Made by a program: the position numbers and the translations under genes | Part shown: positions 52,981-62,132 of the stretch, in pieces | How the letters are laid out: the number at the start of each line of letters is the position of its first letter | How positions within the stretch are numbered: position 1 is the first letter of the stretch | Assembly: GCA_025934695.1 (NCBI GenBank) | Contig: JAICWS010000001.1 | Location: forward strand, 525,301-589,300 | DNA length: 64,000 bases | Source: Alphaproteobacteria bacterium | GTDB lineage: Bacteria; Pseudomonadota; Alphaproteobacteria; Micavibrionales; UBA2020 | Direction: 5' to 3' | The notes under the pieces: generated by a model | Seen by the model: only the letters and a program-made list of their open reading frames with translations | What the model was told of the DNA's origin: nothing | Database searches by the model: none

Positions 52981-53421
52981 CTAGTCTTTCTTCTTTTTGC
53001 CGCTCTTGCGCGATGCGCCGGCGATCTTGTGGATGGCGTCGATGTGTTTCTGCGACGCCTGGCCGGGCCGGGTCACGCTGCCGCGCGCAGGCGCCTCGCC
53101 GAAGCCGACGCCGCCTTCTCCGCGGCCGCCCTTGAGCGATTGCAGCACGGCGGCTCCGAATTCGCCTGTGTCCTTCGTCGAAACGGAACGCGGCTTTGGC
53201 TGCGCGGGCTTGGTCAGCACGTCGCGCTTGTGCGCCGGCGGCAGCGCCGCATGGCTTATGGCGTAGGTGATGATGCTTTGCAGGTGCGGCGCAACAAGGC
53301 CGAGCAGCAGCGTGTGGTCCTTTTCGAGCCACTGCAACAACAGGCGCTGTGCCTTCAGGTGGTTGCCGTCCGACTTTTCGAGCGCGTCCTTGACGCGCGA
53401 CATCGCATATTCGTGGCTCAT
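52981..53421 (-). CDS. Conserved hypothetical protein (146 aa)
   Basis: A soluble protein with a helical N-terminal half (MSHEYAMSRVKDALEKSDGN, LQWLEKDHTLLLGLVAPHLQ) and a basic, Gly/Lys-rich C-terminal half ending RKSGKKKKD. I chose ATG 53421 because AGAGGAGCG precedes it; the ORF extends 12 codons further upstream. I recall proteins with this N-terminal half in other Alphaproteobacteria, without a function. It is upstream of the membrane protein at 51889. Confidence 0.68.
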   Translation of the reverse strand: MSHEYAMSRVKDALEKSDGNHLKAQRLLLQWLEKDHTLLLGLVAPHLQSIITYAISHAALPPAHKRDVLTKPAQPKPRSVSTKDTGEFGAAVLQSLKGGRGEGGVGFGEAPARGSVTRPGQASQKHIDAIHKIAGASRKSGKKKKD

Positions 53422-53510
53422 CCAACGCTCCTCTGTTCTATTCAAGTATATGCGCAAGAACCTTGCGACAACAAGGGCGGGATAGTTCTGAAAATAGCAT
53501 TCCGCCCGAT

Positions 53511-56500
53511 TTACAGCCGCGGCGCGGATTTTACCGGCTGGCGAGGCTTTTTGGCAGGTTCGGTCTCTTTGGCGGCCGGGGCGTCGGCCGATTTTCCCTG
53601 TGCGCCGGAATGGAATTTCGATTCGCCGGCCTGCGGCGTGGCAGGCGCGCTTCCGTGGTGCTCAGCTACTTCTTTCTTGAACATCTCGAGCTCGCGCATG
53701 GCCCCCTGGAGCTGGCGCAATTCGACCTTTGCGTCCTCGATCTTGCGGTCGGTGCTGCGCAGGCCGAGGAAGCTCGAGACAACCCCGATTTCGGTTTTCG
53801 GTTTGCCGGCCTCGATCTGCTGCTCGTTCCGGCGGATTCCGCGGTTGATCGCGTCTTCGAAAGTCCGCAGGTTCTTCGGGTCCGACATGTCGATGTCGCG
53901 CAGGTTTTTAATAAAACCGTCCGGCGTGCGCTGAAGAGGACCGTTCAGCGCAGCACTTGGCGTATCCTTCAGCACGAAGCCGACGACGGGCAAATTTTTA
54001 TAATTATAGATCGACGGCCGTTGCGGCTGCGCGGGCGTAGGATGCGAATGCGGCTCACTGGCTTGTTTATGGTCTTCCAGCGCCTTATGGGCGAGCGCAT
54101 AGGCGCCCTCACCCAGCTGGCGCAGGCCGGATTTTTCGGGCGCATATTTTTCGCCGGCCGCCAGCACAACCCCTTCCCGCACGCCTTCGCGCGCGGCATC
54201 GCCGACGCCAAAGCCCACGACGTTGCCCAGCGCCTCGGCCGTGCCCGCGCCGAGAGCCGCGGCGGCCTTGCCGTAGTTTCCCTCATGGATATTGCTGCCA
54301 ACTTCATAGGCCACGAAACCGGCGGTGACGACGGCGCCCAACAGCGGAACTTTCTTGGCGAAAAAGCCCAAGCCCTTGGCGACGGGCGCGACATCATGCG
54401 TCAATTCCGCCGCCGCCTTATATGTGCCGGGGTTAAGCGCGACCTGAATCGCCGCGCTCTGGCCCGCTTCCCGGTAACGCCCCTCCGCAAGGTCAAGTGC
54501 CACGCTAGCAACACCTTGCGCCGTTCCGGCATGGCCAGCGATCTTGGAATGCACGCCCTCCACGGACGCATGTTCCACAGCAGCATGCTCCACAGGTGCA
54601 TGTTCGACCGCAGGCTTTGCAGGTGCCGGCTTTTCGACCGACGCTGCCGCGTGAGTCTCGGCGACAGGGGCTTTTGGCTGCGGGCGAGGCTCGGATTTCG
54701 GCCCGGATGCCGCAGGCGCAATTTCTTTGGGTTTCGGCAGCGCAGCTTCTTGCTTCGCGACGCTGCCCCTTGCCTTTTCGACTTCTTCCGGTTTCGACAG
54801 CTCGGGCGTCTCAATCTTGCCCGGATGATCGACGATGAATTTCGCCTGGCTCACGTAGTCGGCCTTGCGCTGCGGGTTTTCCAGCCGTTCGGCCAGCAAG
54901 GGCCGGCCCGGCTCGCGCGAGGTGCCGTTCAGCCGGTCCTCGGGGCCAGGGGCGCCGATTTCGAGGCGGTCGGGGCTCGAATATTTGGTCGAGACAAGCT
55001 CCAGCGGGCGCTTCTCCATCACGACTTTCCCGTTCTCCATCTTGGGAACGGGATAGCCGTCCTCCATGATCAGCTTGCCGTCGGGGCCGCGCTTGCAAAC
55101 GATGACCTCGATCTCGCCGCCGCTGAGCTTCAGCATGTTCATCTTGGTGTTTTTTTCCTTGTCGACGACCACTTCGGTAACTTCCGGATTTTGGTTCTCG
55201 ACCCAGCTCATCCGGTACGGGCCCTTTTGATAGAAGGAGTCGGCCACGACGTATTTCGTTCCGCCGTTCTCGCCCGTCATGCGCACGACATCGTGCATAT
55301 GCGTTTCGATCAGCTGCGTCTTGGACGGATCGGCGGCGGCGACGAACTTGCCGTCTTTGGTCATGATCGGCTCGTAAACGCCCTTGGTCTCGACGGCGGC
55401 GCGCACTTCCTGGTCATAAATGCGCATCTCATAGCCGTTGAGTTCTTTGTCTGCGGCGGCGGAGAGCTGTTTATATCCCTCGGCGTCTCCCGCCCCGAGA
55501 CGGGCGGCCGCGTCGCGGATGAGGCCCGCGGTCTTGTCCTGCTGGACCGCAGAGACGAGCGCCTCGGTCGCCGCCGCGACATGGCGGCAGTCGCCGATCC
55601 CCTCGCCCGCCGCAACGGCAAGGTTGGTGCGCGTGTCGGAGGCGCGGTATAGTTCAGCATCCGCCACCAGTTTCTTCGAGGCGGCGGCATTTTCCCGGAA
55701 GGCCGGCGAGATCTTCGCAAGCTCTTCAAGCTGCGGTTCCGTCAGCTGGCCGTTACGCACGTTCTTGATCAGGTCGCGGTCGGGATTGTCGCGAATTTTG
55801 AGGAAGGTCTCGTGGTCTTCATCGCTCAGGTGCCCGATGGAATTCGCGCCGGAATGGGCGATGCGCAGGCGCACGACGGAGTCGTAAACCTTGTGGTCGA
55901 TGCCGTGCAAGTCCTCAAGGTTGCGCCCGTCGACGTCGAAAATGCCGCGAGCGACGGTCTGGCTTGCCTTGATGCGGGTCTCGACGTCAGCGATGTCGTA
56001 GAGGGAGCGTTTTGGGTCCGCGCCTGGCGGCAGGTCCTCGGCCTTGATAAGGCCGCTGTTGATGAAATTTTCCAAGGGCGTCTTCGAGACTTCCAGGAAC
56101 TGCATCTTGTCGCGCAGCGTAGTCGAGGAGTCCGGCAGCATGCCGCCCAAGCGAACGTTGCCGCGCACGTGGAACCCTTCGGGCGTCATACCTTGGCGTG
56201 ACGTATAGCCGCGGCGGGAAAAGGTTTCATCCACATCTTTCGGCGGCGGCGGCAAGGCACTGCCCGCTTTGCCCTGCAACTGCTCGGCCAGCGGACGCAG
56301 CATGGCCTCGATCTCCGGCCTGTCCGGCTGGGCGCCGACGATCTGGCTGATGCGCTTGAGCGCAAGCGCGCGATTGTCGTCGCTCACCACGGGCGTACCG
56401 TTCTCGTTCTTCGCGCCCAGCACTTCGGCTAGGTGCCGCACCGCCTGCTCCTTTCCGGCTTCATCGCCGCCGACGATGGCGGCCTGCGCATTGATGACCG

Positions 56501-57338
56501 CGGGCCAGAAGGATTTCGACTGATCCGCGCCGACGTTCTTCGCCGCGAGCGACACCAGCGGCGCCAGCTGGCGGGCCTTCTCGATATTGCCGCGTTCCAG
56601 TTCGGCATTGAGGGCGCCCATGCCGAGGCTGTAATCGCCCGTTTTCGTGAAACCTTCCTCGAAGGCCGCGAGCGCGCCCGCGCGGCCCTGACCCGTCGCG
56701 CCGCGCGCGACCTCGGCCATGGCCCGGGTGCGCAGCGCCTCCGGGTTCTTCTCCTGTCCGTCCTCCGCGAGGATCTCTTCGCTGAGGCGCGCGGCCTCGT
56801 CGTTGCGCCCCGCAAGCTGCAATGCTGTCGCGCGCCATTGCTTCACTTCGGGCGACGCGAAAAAGGACCGGGTGGCGTTCTCGGCGGACTTGGCTTCCTG
56901 CGCGTCGAGGAAGGAGATCACCTCGTTTCCCGCGCCGCGCAGGCTGAGCTCCTGCGCCACCTGCACGATATGGCGCGGGGCGAGATCCTTGTCGGCATAG
57001 GTCATCAGTGCGCCGACCTGCGCCTCGCGGGTATTCAGCTTGAGTATGCCGTTCAGCTGCTTGCTGAAAATCCGGTCGGTGAGCTGCACGAGGCTATTGT
57101 GCTTTACGATCTCTTCGTGACTCTGCTCGGTGCCATCGAACTTGCCCACCTGGCGGCGGAAGATGCTGAAATCCAGCTTGTCCGACGGTTGCGGGGTCGC
57201 GGTGGTGACGCGCGCGTTCGCCCGGCTCTCCTGCTCGGCTGCCGTCGGATCGATCACGGCCAGGTACTGTTCAACCAGTTGCCGATCGTTTTCCGCGGCG
57301 GTATTTTCGGCGCTGTCTTTCGGGGTCGTTTCTGACAT
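53511..57338 (-). CDS. Large multidomain protein with a candidate Cys-His-Asp site (1275 aa)
   Basis: I do not recognise the protein as a whole. Residues ~60-350 are helical and TPR-like (GNEVISFLDAQEAKSAENA, RTRAMAEVARGATGQ). At 575-710 it has GEGIGDCRHVAAATEAL (Cys584), ETHMHDVVRM (His682) and TKYVVADSFY (Asp700), in the order and with flanking patterns of transglutaminase-like/papain-like cysteine enzymes. A Pro/Ala/Glu linker follows (about 870-960). A Gly/Ala-rich hydrophobic section comes next (about 1000-1110; KKVPLLGAVVTAGFVAYEVG, AAALGAGTAEALGNVVGFGVG), then a charged tail. There is no signal peptide. The hydrophobic section recalls membrane-inserting parts of secreted toxins, so an effector role is conceivable. 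The start at 57338 has no strong ribosome-binding site. Confidence 0.72.
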   Translation of the reverse strand: MSETTPKDSAENTAAENDRQLVEQYLAVIDPTAAEQESRANARVTTATPQPSDKLDFSIFRRQVGKFDGTEQSHEEIVKHNSLVQLTDRIFSKQLNGILKLNTREAQVGALMTYADKDLAPRHIVQVAQELSLRGAGNEVISFLDAQEAKSAENATRSFFASPEVKQWRATALQLAGRNDEAARLSEEILAEDGQEKNPEALRTRAMAEVARGATGQGRAGALAAFEEGFTKTGDYSLGMGALNAELERGNIEKARQLAPLVSLAAKNVGADQSKSFWPAVINAQAAIVGGDEAGKEQAVRHLAEVLGAKNENGTPVVSDDNRALALKRISQIVGAQPDRPEIEAMLRPLAEQLQGKAGSALPPPPKDVDETFSRRGYTSRQGMTPEGFHVRGNVRLGGMLPDSSTTLRDKMQFLEVSKTPLENFINSGLIKAEDLPPGADPKRSLYDIADVETRIKASQTVARGIFDVDGRNLEDLHGIDHKVYDSVVRLRIAHSGANSIGHLSDEDHETFLKIRDNPDRDLIKNVRNGQLTEPQLEELAKISPAFRENAAASKKLVADAELYRASDTRTNLAVAAGEGIGDCRHVAAATEALVSAVQQDKTAGLIRDAAARLGAGDAEGYKQLSAAADKELNGYEMRIYDQEVRAAVETKGVYEPIMTKDGKFVAAADPSKTQLIETHMHDVVRMTGENGGTKYVVADSFYQKGPYRMSWVENQNPEVTEVVVDKEKNTKMNMLKLSGGEIEVIVCKRGPDGKLIMEDGYPVPKMENGKVVMEKRPLELVSTKYSSPDRLEIGAPGPEDRLNGTSREPGRPLLAERLENPQRKADYVSQAKFIVDHPGKIETPELSKPEEVEKARGSVAKQEAALPKPKEIAPAASGPKSEPRPQPKAPVAETHAAASVEKPAPAKPAVEHAPVEHAAVEHASVEGVHSKIAGHAGTAQGVASVALDLAEGRYREAGQSAAIQVALNPGTYKAAAELTHDVAPVAKGLGFFAKKVPLLGAVVTAGFVAYEVGSNIHEGNYGKAAAALGAGTAEALGNVVGFGVGDAAREGVREGVVLAAGEKYAPEKSGLRQLGEGAYALAHKALEDHKQASEPHSHPTPAQPQRPSIYNYKNLPVVGFVLKDTPSAALNGPLQRTPDGFIKNLRDIDMSDPKNLRTFEDAINRGIRRNEQQIEAGKPKTEIGVVSSFLGLRSTDRKIEDAKVELRQLQGAMRELEMFKKEVAEHHGSAPATPQAGESKFHSGAQGKSADAPAAKETEPAKKPRQPVKSAPRL

Positions 57339-57545
57339 TTACGCTATACCTGACCGCGGCTGAGTTTGGCGTTGCATTCCGGACTATTCGCCGTGTCCGT
57401 TCAAATAGTTACATCGGTTATTATAGGATGGTTAACTTAACGCGCGGTTAACCGGCGGCAGGTCGAAGGATAACCGCTTGTTAAGAAAATTGTGCCACAA
57501 TATCCGTTAGTTGGCGAAAACCGCGCCGAAGGACGGCTGTACCAA

Positions 57546-58031
57546 ATGTACAATTATTTCTCACGCCCGCTTGCCGCCGGAACGCCGGCGCCGGATTTCA
57601 CCCTGACCGACAACCAGGGCAGACAGGTGAAGTTGTCGGACTTGCGCGGCAAATATGTCGTGCTGATCTTCTACCCTTGCGACAATTCAAGCACCTGCAT
57701 TAAGCAAATGTGTGAATTCCGCGACCGGTGGGGCTTCATGCTGCATAACGGCATCGAGGTTTTCGGCGTCAACCCGGCCGGGCCTGTCAGCCACGAAGAT
57801 TTTCGCGACAATTACTGCCTGCCCTTCCGCCTGCTCGTCGATCCGGGCCAGAAAACGGCCTCCGCTTACAAGGCGCGCGGGCTGATCGTGCGCCGCACGG
57901 TGTATCTGCTTGGTCCCGACGGCAAAGTCCTGTTGAGCCGGCGCGGCATGCCCTCGCCCATCGAATTGCTCGAGCGTATTCCCGGCGCGCTCGAACAGCA
58001 ACCCGGGCTTCTGACGCCGAATATCGCCTGA
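57546..58031 (+). CDS. Peroxiredoxin (AhpC/TSA, BCP-type)
   Basis: A thiol peroxidase of about 161 aa. The thioredoxin fold starts AGTPAPDFTLTDNQGR and the active-site segment is IFYPCDNSSTCIKQMCEFRD. The peroxidatic Cys is in STC, the resolving Cys five residues later. The family motif PxxxTxxC appears as PCDNSSTC, with Ser for Thr and an additional Cys after the Pro. The catalytic Arg is probably in LIVRRTVYLLG. The start is uncertain: ATG 57546 behind AAGGACGG gives a compact family-like protein, while a GTG at 57492 adds 18 residues. Convergent with recG; the stops are 3 bp apart. Confidence 0.85.
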   Translation: MYNYFSRPLAAGTPAPDFTLTDNQGRQVKLSDLRGKYVVLIFYPCDNSSTCIKQMCEFRDRWGFMLHNGIEVFGVNPAGPVSHEDFRDNYCLPFRLLVDPGQKTASAYKARGLIVRRTVYLLGPDGKVLLSRRGMPSPIELLERIPGALEQQPGLLTPNIA

Positions 58032-58034
58032 ACA

Positions 58035-60122
58035 TCAGCCCGATCTTAAATATTTGATTGCCGTATCGCGCTCGAACAGGTACAGGAGCGTACGCAGCGC
58101 AAGGCCGCGCGGGCTCGTCAATCCCGGATCGCGATCGAGGATAAGGCGCGCGTCGTCGAAGGCCGTGCTGATCAGGTCGGAATGGAATTCGGGATGGGCA
58201 AGGCGGAATTCGGGCAGACCGCTCTGGCGCGTGCCCAGCAGTTCGCCCGCCCCTCGCAGCTTCAGGTCCTGTTCGGAAATGTAAAATCCGTCTTCGGAAT
58301 CGCGGATGGTGGCCAGGCGCTTTTTCGCGATCTCGCCGACCTTGGCGTTATACAGCAGGATACAGGTCGACTTGCCCGAGCCGCGTCCGATGCGCCCGCG
58401 CAATTGGTGCAGCTGCGAGAGGCCAAAACGCTCGGCATGCTCGATGACCATGACGGTCGCCTCGGGCACGTCGACGCCGACTTCGATGACGGTCGTGGAG
58501 ACGAGGATGTCGAGCTCGCCCTTGGCGAAGGCTTCCATGACCTTGTCTTTTTCGGGCGGCTTCATACGCCCGTGCAGCAGGCCCACGCGCTCGCCATAGC
58601 GCTGCTGAAGATGGCGGAAGCGTTCTTCAGCGGCAGCGAGGTCGAGCTTTTCGGATTCTTCGACCAGCGGGCAGACCCAGTAGATGCGGTCTTTCGCGTC
58701 GATCTTGCGCTGAAGTGCTTCGGCCACTTCTTCCAGCCGCTCGTCGGAGACGAGACGCGTGTCGATCGGCTGGCGCCCGGCCGGCTTCTCGGTCAAGCGG
58801 CTGACGTCCATGTCGCCATAAACGGTGAGCGTCAGCGTGCGCGGAATGGGCGTCGCGGTCATGACGAGCACGTCGGACATATTGCCTTTTTCCGACAGTA
58901 GCATGCGCTGGTGCACGCCAAAACGATGTTGTTCGTCGATGATGACGAGGGCAAGATCGTGGAACGCCACGTCTTCCTGGAACAGGGCGTGGGTGCCGAT
59001 GACAATGTTCGCGTCGCCCGAGGCAATGCGCTCGAGGATTTCCTTGCGCGCCTTGCCCTTGTCGCGCCCCGTCAAGGTGATGGTGCTGATGCCGCACTTG
59101 TCTGCAAAGGCGCGGACGTTCTTTTCATGCTGGCGGGCGAGAATTTCCGTCGGCGCCATGATGACCGCCTGCCCGCCGCTGCCGATGGCATGGATCATGG
59201 CCAGGAAAGCGACCGCCGTCTTGCCGCTGCCGACATCGCCCTGCAGAAGCCGGTGCATGCGCGTGGGCTGGCGCATATCGGCGCGGATTTCCTCGACCGC
59301 GGTTTTCTGCGAATTAGTCAGCTCGAAGGGTAAAGAGGAAAGAGCTTTGTTAAATAAAGCGTCGTCGCCAAGAAGTTCCCGGCCCTTTTGCTTCTTCTGG
59401 TTCTGGCGGGTGAGCGCCATCGTCAGCTGGTTGGCCAGCAATTCATCATAGGCCAGACGCTGGCGCGCCGGATGTTCGGGCGACAGGTCGGCTTCGTCCT
59501 GCGGGTTATGCGCCTGTTGCAGCGCTTCATGCCAGCGCGGCCATTTCTCGCGCTGCTGGTGCGCGGGGTCGAGCCATTCGTCGAGAACCGGAATGCGCTG
59601 CAAGGCAGCGCGCATGATCTTGAGCGATACTTTCTGCGTCAGGCCGGCGGTGAGCGGATAAACCGGCTCGATGGGCGGTATCTGGTCCTTCTGTTCTTCG
59701 GTGACGATGTAATCGGGATGCGGCATTTGCAGGTAGCCGTTGTAGAACTCCAGCTTGCCGCTAACCATCCGCGCTTCGCCGACGGGCAGCTGCACTTCCA
59801 GGTAATCGCCTTTGACATTGAAGAACGTCAGGTCGATCCAGCCCGAACCGTCGGTGCCCTTGACCTTGTAGGGGAGGCCCGGGCGCTTGGGCGGGAAATG
59901 GCCCTCGATGCGCAGAGTGAGCGTCGCGATCTTGTCGGGCTGCGCCTCGCGCAGCTTCGGCGCGTAGCGGCGGTCGATGACGCTGACCGGCAGGTGCCAG
60001 AACAGGTCGGAGATGCAAGGACCGGCCACTTTTTCCAGCAGCTTCGTCATGCGCGGTCCCACGCCGGGCACGGCTTTCGTCGACTGGAACAAAGGGTCTA
60101 ATACGAAGGGGCGCGCGCTCAT
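58035..60122 (-). CDS. recG: ATP-dependent DNA helicase RecG
   Basis: A 695-aa superfamily 2 helicase that remodels stalled replication forks and branched DNA. The N-terminal wedge/OB domain contains VPGVGPRMTKLLEKVAG and DRRYAPKLREAQPDK. The motor has Walker A QGDVGSGKTAVA, the DEQH box IIDEQHRFGV, TATPIPRTL, HGRMKPPEKD and the QLRGRIGRG motif. The C-terminal region, KLRGAGELLGTRQSGLPEF, is complete. It begins 6 bp after the DUF2157-like gene, in a run with the gene at 61069. Its co-location with mfd and sdhE follows the alphaproteobacterial order. Confidence 0.97.
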   Translation of the reverse strand: MSARPFVLDPLFQSTKAVPGVGPRMTKLLEKVAGPCISDLFWHLPVSVIDRRYAPKLREAQPDKIATLTLRIEGHFPPKRPGLPYKVKGTDGSGWIDLTFFNVKGDYLEVQLPVGEARMVSGKLEFYNGYLQMPHPDYIVTEEQKDQIPPIEPVYPLTAGLTQKVSLKIMRAALQRIPVLDEWLDPAHQQREKWPRWHEALQQAHNPQDEADLSPEHPARQRLAYDELLANQLTMALTRQNQKKQKGRELLGDDALFNKALSSLPFELTNSQKTAVEEIRADMRQPTRMHRLLQGDVGSGKTAVAFLAMIHAIGSGGQAVIMAPTEILARQHEKNVRAFADKCGISTITLTGRDKGKARKEILERIASGDANIVIGTHALFQEDVAFHDLALVIIDEQHRFGVHQRMLLSEKGNMSDVLVMTATPIPRTLTLTVYGDMDVSRLTEKPAGRQPIDTRLVSDERLEEVAEALQRKIDAKDRIYWVCPLVEESEKLDLAAAEERFRHLQQRYGERVGLLHGRMKPPEKDKVMEAFAKGELDILVSTTVIEVGVDVPEATVMVIEHAERFGLSQLHQLRGRIGRGSGKSTCILLYNAKVGEIAKKRLATIRDSEDGFYISEQDLKLRGAGELLGTRQSGLPEFRLAHPEFHSDLISTAFDDARLILDRDPGLTSPRGLALRTLLYLFERDTAIKYLRSG

Positions 60123-60128
60123 CAGGTG

Positions 60129-61067
60129 TCACGCCTTCTGCTTGATGAATTTGTTGTTGATCTTCACCGCCGCCGCGCCCGCGCCGATGAGCAGGAAACC
60201 GCCCAGCACCAGCAGGACCGGCGCGCCCAGCGTGTCGGCGAAGTGTTCGGCGAAATAATCGCCGATGAAGGACAGCAGCGCCACGGTGCCCACCAGCAGC
60301 AGCGTGCGGCTGCGCGCGGTGGTGGAAAGGAAGATCGTGGCGCAGGCAAGTCCGAGGAAGACGATGCTGAACCCCGTATGCCAGAGCGTTTCCCACGCCG
60401 CCATCAGGAACAGGACCGAACCGCAGAAATACCCGAGCGCCGCGATGGATTTGTGCCGCGAATGATCGAGGCTCCAGGCAATGCAGGTCAGCGCCGCGCC
60501 AAGGACAACGCCGATCGCATCTTCGCCGACGTGCATGATGTCGAAAAGGGCGGCGAACAGGATGAAGCCGAAGAAGACCGTCGTCAACGCCAGCACGGTA
60601 CGCTGTTTTGCCCAGAAGGCGCAGCCATGCTGGATGAGCATGGCAAGGCAGATAAAGGCAACCCCGTATTCAGGATTGCCGCCGTGGCTGTATTCCTGGA
60701 GCAGGACGACGAGGCCCAGCGGCTCGACCACGGCGGAAATCAGGAACAGGGGCGTCGCCGCCTTTTCAAAGCGCTCGTTCGTCAGGCAGACGACGGCCAT
60801 GATGAAGGCGCAGAAGCCAGGCCCGAGCGTGATCAGGACGCGGCCCGCGTCGCCCAATTCGTCCCATTGCATGTGAATGAAGATGGAAATGCCCGCGAAG
60901 ACGAAGATGCCGCCGATATAGCCAAAAACCCGCGCCAGGATGCCGCCCGACTTTTCCGCCTTGAAGTCGCGCGTTTCGTTGACCGCGCGCGCCACCTCGT
61001 CCAGCGTCAGGCTATGACGGCGGATGATGTCGGCGACTTCGATGAGCGCGTCCCGCTTGGCCGTCAT
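60129..61067 (-). CDS. DUF2157-type polytopic membrane protein
   Basis: A 312-aa membrane protein with a ~45-residue cytoplasmic N-terminus (IEVADIIRRHSLTLDEVARAV) followed by about nine to ten membrane helices. The YIGGIFVFAGISIFI opening helix and overall plan fit DUF2157/GDYXXLXY-type proteins of unknown function. It starts 1 bp after the stop of the gene at 61069 and ends 6 bp before recG, so the three genes form an operon. In relatives a pair of this kind (a multi-helix protein plus a single-helix GDYXXLXY protein) is common. Confidence 0.8.
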   Translation of the reverse strand: MTAKRDALIEVADIIRRHSLTLDEVARAVNETRDFKAEKSGGILARVFGYIGGIFVFAGISIFIHMQWDELGDAGRVLITLGPGFCAFIMAVVCLTNERFEKAATPLFLISAVVEPLGLVVLLQEYSHGGNPEYGVAFICLAMLIQHGCAFWAKQRTVLALTTVFFGFILFAALFDIMHVGEDAIGVVLGAALTCIAWSLDHSRHKSIAALGYFCGSVLFLMAAWETLWHTGFSIVFLGLACATIFLSTTARSRTLLLVGTVALLSFIGDYFAEHFADTLGAPVLLVLGGFLLIGAGAAAVKINNKFIKQKA

Positions 61068-61068
61068 A

Positions 61069-61689
61069 TCAATTCGTTCCCGTCACCCAGCCGATGAATT
61101 CGGGGCTTGTGTAGTTGAAGACGGTGCGGCCGTCGCCGCTCGTCAGTTTGATGCGCGACCCGCCGTTTTGCAGCACCGGCTCGCTCGTGCCGCCGCCGCC
61201 CCAGAACAGGTCGCCGAACAGGCCGGCGCCGCGGCTGTAACTTTCGGTCGTCAGCTCATACCCGTCCGGCGACTGCAGCGTCGTGTCCAGCTTCATGCCC
61301 TTGGTCGCGTCTACAGTGTCTTCACGCGACGGATCGATCTTGTCCATGTCAGCCGGGAAACCGAAGGCAAGCTCCTTCACCTTGCGCGTATTGTGGTCGT
61401 AAAGATAAAGCTTTTTCCACGAGGTGTTGGGATAGGTATGGGTGGCCGTCTCGACTTTCTCATACTGCGCTTTCAGCACGCCGTCCTTGACCACCAGGTT
61501 CACGGTGACGGGAATGCCCCCGGAGCCGCCCGGATAATCCGTCAGGGCGAAGACGAGGTCGTATTTCGGCGGGTTGGCGACCGTCTGCGGCAAGGCCGAG
61601 GCCAGCATGAAGGCGACCATCAGTAGGACCGGCAGCGTCAGGCCGACGATCAGCACGAAATTTTCCTTGATGAAATTCTTCGGCGGCAT
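61069..61689 (-). CDS. Membrane-anchored GDYXXLXY-like protein (206 aa)
   Basis: It has a single N-terminal membrane helix (residues 9-30, NFVLIVGLTLPVLLMVAFML) and a periplasmic beta-rich domain with PKYDLVFALTDYPGG, VVKDGVLKAQYEKVE and DHNTRKVKELAFGFP. I place the start at ATG 61689 (MPPKNF), with AGGGTTAACC before it, since a longer in-frame ORF overlaps sdhE on the other strand. Next to the DUF2157-like gene it may form a two-part membrane complex. The exact GDYxxLxY motif is not seen, so the family link is tentative. Confidence 0.7.
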   Translation of the reverse strand: MPPKNFIKENFVLIVGLTLPVLLMVAFMLASALPQTVANPPKYDLVFALTDYPGGSGGIPVTVNLVVKDGVLKAQYEKVETATHTYPNTSWKKLYLYDHNTRKVKELAFGFPADMDKIDPSREDTVDATKGMKLDTTLQSPDGYELTTESYSRGAGLFGDLFWGGGGTSEPVLQNGGSRIKLTSGDGRTVFNYTSPEFIGWVTGTN

Positions 61690-61719
61690 ATGGTTAACCC
61701 TGCAATGAACAGGTCGACT

Positions 61720-61998
61720 ATGCCCGAAACCCTGCCAGAGGACAATATATCCATAACGCGGAAACGCCTTATCTTCCGCAGCTGGCACCGCGGCACGCGG
61801 GAGATCGACCTGCTGCTCGGCAAGTTCGCCGATGCGCATATCCCCGGCTTCGGCGCCGGCGAACTGGCGCTCTACGACCGCTTCCTCAATAACAGCGACC
61901 CGGACATCTATAACTGGCTCACCGGCCAGGAACCCGTGCCGCCTTCGGAGGATAGTACGGTGGTGCAGGCTTTGCTGGCGTTTTATAAGCAGAAGTGA
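61720..61998 (+). CDS. sdhE: FAD assembly factor SdhE
   Basis: A 92-aa DUF339/SdhE protein that helps attach FAD covalently to the succinate dehydrogenase flavoprotein. The invariant RGxxE motif appears in SWHRGTREIDLLLGKFAD, and the ELALYDRFLNNSDPDIYNWLTG helical part is typical. The exact start is uncertain: ATGs at 61690, 61705 and 61720 are in frame, and I prefer 61720 (MPETLPED) behind AGGTCGACT. It lies between recG and mfd, its usual alphaproteobacterial location. The sdh genes are not in the window. Confidence 0.92.
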   Translation: MPETLPEDNISITRKRLIFRSWHRGTREIDLLLGKFADAHIPGFGAGELALYDRFLNNSDPDIYNWLTGQEPVPPSEDSTVVQALLAFYKQK

Positions 61999-62009
61999 TA
62001 CATAACAAC

Positions 62010-62112
62010 CCCACCCCCGCTTTGCGCGGGGGTCCAAAATTCCGTCCGGCCGTCACATGACTCATATGACGCGCAGACGCGCTTTTGGATGCCCGCATGA
62101 AGCGGGCATGGC
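62010..62112. repeat. Palindromic element between sdhE and mfd
   Basis: The left arm is CCCCCGCTTTGCGCGGGGG followed by TCCAAAA; the right arm is TTTTGGA followed by TGCCCGCATGAAGCGGGCA. The centre holds CGCGCAGACGCGC and a CATGACTCATATGA motif. It has the same arm logic as the elements at 1036 and 4521. Confidence 0.75.
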
Positions 62113-62132
62113 AAGTTGAGAGTTGGGACACA

